Assembly: GCA_949358305.1 (NCBI GenBank)
Contig: OX442316.1
Span: 2,480,001-2,544,000, forward strand
DNA length: 64,000 nucleotides
Reading direction: 5' to 3'
From: Strigamia acuminata
Taxonomy: Eukaryota > Arthropoda > Chilopoda > Geophilomorpha > Linotaeniidae
Notes under the pieces: generated by a model
The model's input: the letters and a program-made list of their open reading frames with translations, nothing else
Told to the model about the DNA's origin: nothing
The model's database searches: none
Translations under genes and position numbers: made by a program
Shown: in pieces, positions 49,401 through 58,400 of the stretch
Layout: every line of letters begins with the position of its first letter
How positions within the stretch are numbered: the first letter of the stretch is position 1

Positions 49401-52400
49401 CGTTGCCTTCAGTCGTGTTTTGAGCGACACGCTGCTTCTTGGTTGTCGCTGGGGAACGCGACTGGCTGTCCCCGGCGCCTTTGGAGCGCTTGCGCTTCCG
49501 CGGGTAGCTGCTCTTGGGCCCCAAAATCCCCAGGTAGTGGAGCTGCCACATCTCGGCTTGGGACGTCAAAATTCCCATCCGAGGTCTCCACTGGGGCGTA
49601 CTCTCTCCCAATCGCAGCCTCTCAAACCACAGATGAATATCATCCGCGGTCATCCCCTCGTTTTGGAGGATGCGCTCGGCCACTGCCGTAGCGGTATCCA
49701 CCAGCTGTTGTCTATAATGCTGGTAGATGGCCTCACGGGCCTCTTCTGTCTCGGCTGCTCGCCACGCATGCAGCACGTGTTCCTCCGCCGGGTTGCCAGT
49801 GTACTGACTTGACAATCCGGGGTGGAAAATCGGCGATTTCGGGTCATCGTCACGAGCTAACTCTGTGGCGATGCCTTCGCGCATTCCCTCCGGGAACGTA
49901 TCCAGGAGCGTGCAGTCTCGTACCCAACGTCGGGCGATGCATCGGGAATGTAGTATTCGCAGGCGCCAAGGGTCGGCGTCTTCGCCGAAACATCGTCGGT
50001 AAAAATCGGGCAGCGCGCCTCGAAATATCCCGCCACGAGTGATGCAAGCGGGGTCTAATGGTCCCCATGTTTTACGTAGTGCCATCTGGAAGGATGGAGA
50101 AATAAACAATTAATAAAAAGTTAATATTTAAATACGTAGATAAATGGTTGGTTTCGAGGGACGTTGCCAGTACGTGCAGCCGTCCGTCGAGACCGATTCC
50201 TGTCTATCGGTGCAAACGTAGGACGAATTGTCCCTCGTCGGATAGAAAAAGAGAAGTCATCACGTGAAAAATCTGTCTCATGTCCAAAACGCACAGCGAG
50301 ACGGAATCGAGCCTTTAATCCGGATTTTTATCATCAGATTTTTACTTTAAATTAATTCTAACGTTAATTAGAACATTACTAATAATTAAATTAATAATTA
50401 TCAGTCATTCGTAAAAAGAATTCGTCGGGTGTAAATTATTACTAAAATCGCACAATAAATGTGCTTGTCGAAATGTTATTAAATAAATAAACCTAATAAA
50501 GAATTATTCCGAAGTCGGACTTTGTCTAATTTTTAAAAAAGTTAAAGTCAAATTAAATTTATCCAACACACCGAAAAATTCATCGTACGAATGTTAAGTT
50601 GCATCAATTTGATGCGTCAAATTACTTGTGGAGAAAAAATATTCTTTTACAGAATATTCTCCCCTTGTCATAAAATTATCTATGGCTCGAGCCCATTGTC
50701 TCGCTCGTGACTCAAGTCATGAGGAATTTTCGAGACGCGAGGCGACGTGAAGTCTGCGCTCGCACCTCGAAAACAAATTAACAAGGAAAAAAAATACGAT
50801 CGTGTGAGCGATCGCGGTTAATAATTAATTATACGCTATTTCGAGTGCAAAGCACTCATGTCAGGTATTAGTCAACAAAATTTCTTCTTCAGCAGCACGG
50901 AACTAGTTCTCATGTGCCGATGCCGACTTCTACCTGATCGGGCTGGACTTGGTTTACATCGCGGTCCCAGTTTTCCTCGTCCTCGTGCTCGATGGCCAGC
51001 ACGTCGTTCTCTTCCTCGTCCATGGCGAGGAGCGCGCACAAAAATCTCAATCACGATTTAAAAAGGATGATAAAACTATCTCAAAAACTCGGTGAAAAAC
51101 TCGGTAAAACGTTAAAAACGAGGATCACGCACGAATGCAGTGATCAGCTGTGAAAAGCGGAAGTTCGTGTGAACACGAGGTAATCGCGATGGATTCTGGG
51201 TAATATACTCCAGAACCCGGGTGTTTGAGACTAGTGCGCACCTACCCGTGCGCATGTTACGCTACGGGTCTCCTTTGTTCTCACTCCCGTGCGCGATTGC
51301 TGCTACGGGGTCTTTTGCACGCGGTATCCGACCCGTGCCGATAATTTTGCTACGGGTCCCGCGCTTCCACGCCATCTTGTGACGTGAATTCGACCGATAT
51401 CCGCTTTGTTGGACTTAGCGGAATTTTCTTCGAGTCTCGCAACGTGATGGCTTGCACTATCGGTCGATTAGAATTTATTTTTAGTGCCGCCATCGACTCG
51501 TAATTTATTTTACTTCTTTCCTACGACCTTTCCGCCTTTTATAAACGGATTATCTCTTTTTGGTCGCAGGTTACGGATCGAGGCAGGTACGATATTTTTT
51601 GTTGTTTTTTGTGTCTGTACCTCCTCATTATTGTTTTCTTTTTTATCCGTGTTTTTTGTGTTTGTTTCAGGAGTTTCTCCTGTTTCCCCCCCGACCAAAA
51701 TTGGATCCGGAACGGATTCAACTATCTCGTTTACCGGAGGTGAAGGGGCGTCGAAATACTCCTCGTTGTCACTTGGCGGTGCTTTTTCCAACTCGCCAGC
51801 GAACATATCGACGATTTGGCCGTCAGTTTTAGACTTGACTTGGCCTTTGGCCCACATTTCTTGCGGGAATTCCGGAATGTACGGAGTTAACTCTCGTACC
51901 TGGATCGACTTTTGCTCGGTGTTGTCCTCGAGCTTGCGTAATTTATACGCGTTACCGCCATGCTTGCCGATGATTACATACGGTCCATCTCTCTTGTCGG
52001 CCAAGCTGGCGGTGATCCCTCTCGCTGCATTTGAGAGGGTGTGTGTATCTTTCCACACCAAATCATTGATCTCGAAATTCACGAATTTTCCACCGCTTTT
52101 ATCTTGTAAAATGCGGTCGCGCATGTTAAAAATGTGCGCCATCATATGCTTGTATGTGTTTGAAATTGTTTGCTCCAATTTATACACATACTCATGTGGT
52201 TTCTCTGGGTCCACCACATTTACCGACTCTGCCACTCGTGGGTCCCAAGGCACTCGTAGCTCTCGGGCGAAGTTGAGGTAGGCCGGAGAAAAATCTCTCG
52301 TCCTCGAGACTGTTGTTCGTATGCTGAACGCGATCTCCCTCAAGTATTCATCCCACCTATTGTGGATGTCAGTGAATATGCTTAGTGCATATTTAATGTC

Positions 52401-55400
52401 CCTGTTGAGTCGCTCAACGGGATTTGTTCTGGGATTGTAGGTCGAAGTATGTGACGCCACAATCCCGAATTTTTTACAAAACTTACCCCAAATTTTCGAG
52501 ATAAATTGGGGTCCGTTATCGGATATTATTTTACGTGGAAATCCGTAACGTAACGCCACGTCGTAGATACATTCAACGATTTTCTCTGCTGAAGGTCTAG
52601 CGACGGCGTACAACTCGGGCCAACGAGTTGCCACGTCCATTATAACGATAATGTACGCATTTTTATTTCCCGTAACGGGTTTTGGGCCCATCACATCGAC
52701 ACTTAAACAATCAAAAGGCGCGTAAGGCCCTAAGAAAATAGTTTCGAATGGTGATTTACTCCTCGGCTTACACGCTTGACATCGCTGACATTGGTGGACA
52801 AAAAGAGCGATATCTTTTTTCATCCCTGTCCAGTGAAAAAGCTGTGTAGCACGATAGAGTGTTCTGCTTACTCCCGCATGGCTCGCAAGCGGGTGCCCGT
52901 GTAACAACCACAGCACGCGACCGATTAAGGAAGCAGGTATTACTACCTTTACTGCGGTGTCCGATTCACTCAAGTCATCTTGGTGATTTGGGTGATGTTT
53001 CACTAAAAGGCCGTCATCCAATAGGTAATCTATGGATTCGTGTGCATAACGACGCTTCTGCCTTCTGGTTAGATTGGGCGGATATTTTCCTGTCAGTACG
53101 AATCTAGCTCTGTCCTGACATTTCTTGTCTAATTTTTGTTGCACAATTATTTCCTCCCTTGTCGGGGGACTGCTTTGCATCTGCTCGCCGACATGAGCGT
53201 GGAAGGCGCTTAGAAGCGGGTCATTTATTCTCCGCTCTAGCTTAAATTCCTTCCTTGCATTTGGGTAATTGTCAGCAGCTGGTTGGTATAACCGCGTCCA
53301 AAATCCACAGAATTTTACATCTGCCGGAGACGCGGTGGGAATTTCATTCATCTTCCTCAAATCCCAACGGTGACAACTCGTAGGGCAATAAATGATGCGG
53401 GAGTCATCCTCGCCATCATCGTCAGCGTCGATTGGATCTGACACTGGTGCCCGTGACAGAGCGTCAGCCACGACGTTATATTTGCCGGGCTTGTATTGAA
53501 TGGTCAAGTCGCATGCCATCAGTTCTAACTGCCATCTGGCTAGTCGACCGGCTGGCTCTTTTAATTTCATCAGCCATTGTAACGCTTGATGATCTGTGTG
53601 GACCACAAATTTGGTATATTCGAGATAATCTCTGAATTTCCTTATGGCCCACACAACTGCCAAACACTCCAACTCTGTGGCGTTGTAATTTTTTTCAGCG
53701 CCTTGGAGTTTGCGACTTATAAACATGCACGGCAGGTCTTGTTTGACTCCGTCGCGCACGTGTGTTTGAAGCAACGCGGCTCCCAACCCAACTCTGCTGG
53801 CGTCCGTATGTAATATGAACGGCCGGTTTAGGTCGGGTAGAGGCATTACGCCGACTTCCGTCAGCATCCTCTTTATCGCATTAAATGCGATGTTGCACTC
53901 ATTTGACCATACAAATTCGTTTTCATTCTTCAGGAGGTCGGTAACTGGGGCTGCCACTTCAGCTAGACCCGGTAGCAACCTGCCGAAGAAGTTTATCATT
54001 CCCATAAACCGTTGGACACCTTTAACGTCCTCGGGTGGTGGGAAACGATTAATCGCATCGATTTTTTCGGGGCCAATAGCTAAACCATTGACTCCAATGC
54101 GATAACCCAGGAAGGCAAGCTCCTTTCGACAGAACTTGCTCTTGCCCGGGTGCACGTGTAACCCAGCTTTTGCCAGCCGGGTGAGCACTTGGTCGATATG
54201 CTCAATGTGCTCTTCAAATGTTTTAGAGGCAATAACTATGTCATCTAGGTATGCCCACACAAACTGGTGCAATATATCGCCCAATACGCTCTCGATTAGT
54301 CTCTGAAAGGTACTGGGAGCATTCACTAAACCAAATGGCATGACGTTGAACATCAACCGTCCAATTGGCGAGTAAAATGCTGTTTTTAGCTTATCCTCTG
54401 GCCTCATCTCAACTTGCCAGTATCCCTTCGACAGATCCATCGTCGTAACCCAAGAAAAGGGGCTAAGCTCTCTCAAAATGGATTCGATAGACGGCATCTG
54501 TATGGGATCTATCTCTGTCACCGCGTTTAATGGGCGGTAATCAATGCATAGGCGTGGGTCCGAGCCCGGGCGCATCACGAGCACAACTCGCGTCGCGTAT
54601 TCTCCCTGGGCCTCGGAGACAATGCCACTGTCTAGCATTTCTTGGCACATTTTTTGCACTATTTCACGTTTTTGCGGGTTCATTCCCTTATACGCAACTC
54701 GTATAGGTTTATTATCCGTCAATTTAATTTCGTGAATAGCCCTATTCGTTCGGCCCGGTTTTTTCGACAGGATCCCCTCATATTTAAGTAGGACCCTTCG
54801 TAGGGCTGCCGCTTCGTTTAATTCTAAAGCGGCGTCGGCGACAAGCGTTTCCACTACATTGTCCCGTTGCAATTCTGTTACGAATGCTTTAAAATCGTAA
54901 TCTTGAACGAATTTCTTTAGGCCTTTCTCCCACTGTGTCTTGTCGGCCGCTTCTTTTACAAGAGCTGGTGGCACGACAATTGCGGGTCTTTCCTTATCAT
55001 TTCTGATATAATTCCAAGATTTCGTTATTGGATTGGGTTGTATTTCCATTGACGCCATGAGGTCTAAGCCCAACAGAAAAATTCTGTCGCATGTGGGCAG
55101 GACCAGGAAAGGGTGCTGTTCTACTCCTCCGAGCCACTCCATGGTCAATAATATAACTCCTTTTGGACGCGCCATTCCGTTGGCGGTTTTTAGACGTATA
55201 TTTTTATTAACGCCTTTTATCTTATCGGTGAGACCCAATGATGCTACTATGTCTTCGGAAACGAACGAGCGATCTGCTCCCGAGTCTAGTAGTCCCATAA
55301 TTTTTTCACGTTCTATTGTCATGGGCAACATGCATAGGCGGTTGGTGTATTCGACCGCCACGTTGCACATGAAAACACGAAATTCTTCTGTGTCTTCGAC

Positions 55401-58400
55401 TACTTGAGGTAATTCTTCAAGCAGTAGGTTCGGTTCTTCCGCCTCAGCCTCAGCGTTTGCGGTAATTACCTGCAAAGCGTTGTTGGCCCTGTCTTGAATT
55501 TGGGCGTTAGCTATGTCACTACCCATTTCTTTGACTGGTGGCGGCTTATCGAACCCTTTGTTAAACCCCTTCTTCTTCATGAATGGCGCAGACGGTCGAG
55601 AAGTTATTTCTTCGCCGCCTGCGCTGACTCGTTTTTTGACTCGTTTTTTGCCATGGCGAGTTTAATCTCTGCCATCTGCTTCATTATTGCGTCAAATTTA
55701 GCGTCTTCTTTCGCTGTTCTTGGGCACTCATTGGAATAGTGACCCGGTTGGTTACACTTGAAACAACGAATATTTGATTTGTCTCTTGGGGCTTCAGTCG
55801 ATTTTTTCTTTTCAGGGTCTGCTTTCGACGGTGGCGTGTAATTTTTTCGAAAATACTTCGGAATTCGGCCGGCATTTGGTTTTAACCTGGCGCGAAATTC
55901 TTCTACCGCTCTATCTCGATGGATGAGATGTACTAGCGGTCCTTCCTCATCGCAACCCGTTGATAAGGTATCGCGATAGCTTCGTATTTCTTCGTCCGTC
56001 GAATAATCGTCTTTTTCTTCTTTTTTGTCTGATTTTCCGGCATCTTGTCCGGCTTCCTCCCCCTCCTTGACCTCCTCCAGTGTCGCTTGCATGGCTGACG
56101 CTGTCGGTGCCTTTTTAGGGGCGGCCAAAGGGTTGGAAGGCAGCGTGGATGTCAGTTTATTTTTTATTTGTAAACCAACGCTAGCTTCTGCCAGCTCCAT
56201 TATACCGCTAAGATATTCAGTAGGGCGCATAATTTTATCTGTCGCCCCATATCTTTCCGCACTCAACTTGAGACGTTTAGCGGTTGCTGCTTTCTCCGCT
56301 TCTGGTAAAGCGGAATAATATCTTTTCTCGATATCTATCGTGTTCTCAAACAGGAAGGCGCTCATCTCCTCGTAGCTGCCTCCTGTCGGTGCCCTTTCTT
56401 CAAGTAGCACCCGTTGCGAGTATTCCGACAAACCGCCGAGAAAGAAAAGGTTGAATCCCGTGGCATGAAATTCCATCGGGGCCTTTTCGAACAACAATCT
56501 GGCGCGAATGTCGTAATCCATTATGGTTTCACCAGGCATCTGGCGAAGACCTCGCATCTTTCGGCTCACCTCTTCGGGTGTCTCGCCGTAGCGTAGGTCG
56601 AATCTCATTAAAAAGTCGTCCCAATTGACGCCTTTCAATCCTTGGTACCACTCACGTGCCGAGCCTGTCATTAGCTCGACAATACCGTGGGTGAGCATGT
56701 CTCCTACGGTGGCTTTGGTGGCAGTCTTAATTCGAATTACTTCGTCAAGGAAGCGATCTCCCGCTTTCCATGACCCGTCGAAACGGTTCTGAATATAAAA
56801 TTGCCACCTAATATTCCCGGTAACACTCATGGTGTCACGTCGGGAGACAGCGTATTTTTTCTTTACGCGGTCGCCAGTGCTACGATTACGATCGTTTCGT
56901 TTGCTCAGATCGATTCCCTCGGCCTTCAACGAGCCGAGTAGGGCTCTTCCAAGCTCTCCCATCGTATACTGCCGACCCGTCGAATCGGTAAACGCGCTTT
57001 GTCGGGGAAGGTCCTGAAACTCCTCCCGTCGGTGGTCGCTATTTTCCGATCGACGTCGTTTCTCTCTATCGCGCGGAGAGTTGGATCTCTTCCGGCGATT
57101 ACTTGATTTCTCCTTTCGTCTGTCGTCGTTGGATGAGGGGTCGGAGCTGGGGTCGGGAGACGGTGAGCGGCGTGGCGGGTTGCGCCGTGAAGAGTTTGAC
57201 TCTTTCCGGCCCCTACGACGGTCGTCACGTTCCCTTTCCCTGCGTTCATCGCGTTCTCTTTCCCTTCGTCTTTCTCCGGAACCTCTCTCCGAATCGTGAT
57301 GACTGGGTGCATTTGACTCCAGTCCATCTGACGACGAATCACTATTTCCGTAGTGATAATATTTCGGTCTTTCATCGCGTTTGCCTTCTTCTCGCGAAGA
57401 GGTGCGATCATGCGATTGTCTCCTTGACGACTCGTCGTCTTTAAGGATGGGCACTGGTTGTTGCCACTCAGTCCCTTGCGGATTATCTTGCTGTTGGCTT
57501 GTGAGAGCTTGCTCTTCATTTCGCCTAGCATTATTAGCGTTGATTAACCGCGTTATCGCATTATTTGTGGCTGAATCGAGAGCTTGCATGCGGGGCCGAG
57601 TTTGTTGTTCTCTGGCCGACGCATCTCTCTTGCGCGGAGTAGCTGGTGTTGCCCTCTCCGGCTGGGGTTTGGGTTTGGCCTTCGGCGTGCGCTTTGGGTC
57701 TCCCTCTAGGCTCTCGTCGGACAGCTCGGATGAACTGACCTCTGGTTTGCGAACGGATTTCGGGTCATCTCGTCGCAATCTGGCCATAAATGCTCGCTCT
57801 GCTTCTTGTTGCGAGTGGAAAGCATATCGATGTGCTCTCAGGGCTCGGTCAACTATTTCTACCTCCTCGGGAGTAGTCGGATTGGGCTGGGTTCTGCCGT
57901 ACTCGAGAGCTTGCGCTTCTCTTTCCGCCAGCTTCCTCCGTCTCTCGCGAATGGCTTGTCGAGCCTCATTCTCTGCATCCGCTTCAAATTGAGCGGAATC
58001 AACCAATTGTTGAGCGTGTGCACCTTCAACAATGGTGATTTGTGGGGATACACTGTGCGCTTTTAAAGCTGCACGTACGATTTGTAACGTTTCGTACACT
58101 GTAATCTTCCCCGTCGGAAGGGTGTATCTCACTCCCTCCGCTTGTGCCAACTGCATCGCATCAATCAAGGTGCCCGAGACGCTGTAAGGCTGGCTTGAAA
58201 CACGCTTGACAGAGGACGAGTTGGACTTGTGCCCTTCAGACACTACCGAGGCTGGTCGACTGTGCGTAACTGGCGTGTTTAGTGCCGAATTAGCGGTCGT
58301 ATTTGAGGCCGTCTTTTGTATCGGAGACGCTGCTTTCGGACTGCCCACCTCGGTGTCGTGCGTTAGACGAGGCGATTGGTTACGGGATAAAACCTCGTTT

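Noticed and set aside
50872-51054. Arg-rich 60-codon frame between pol and ORF3
   Set aside because: Compositional by-product of GC-rich leader; no supporting start or splice context.
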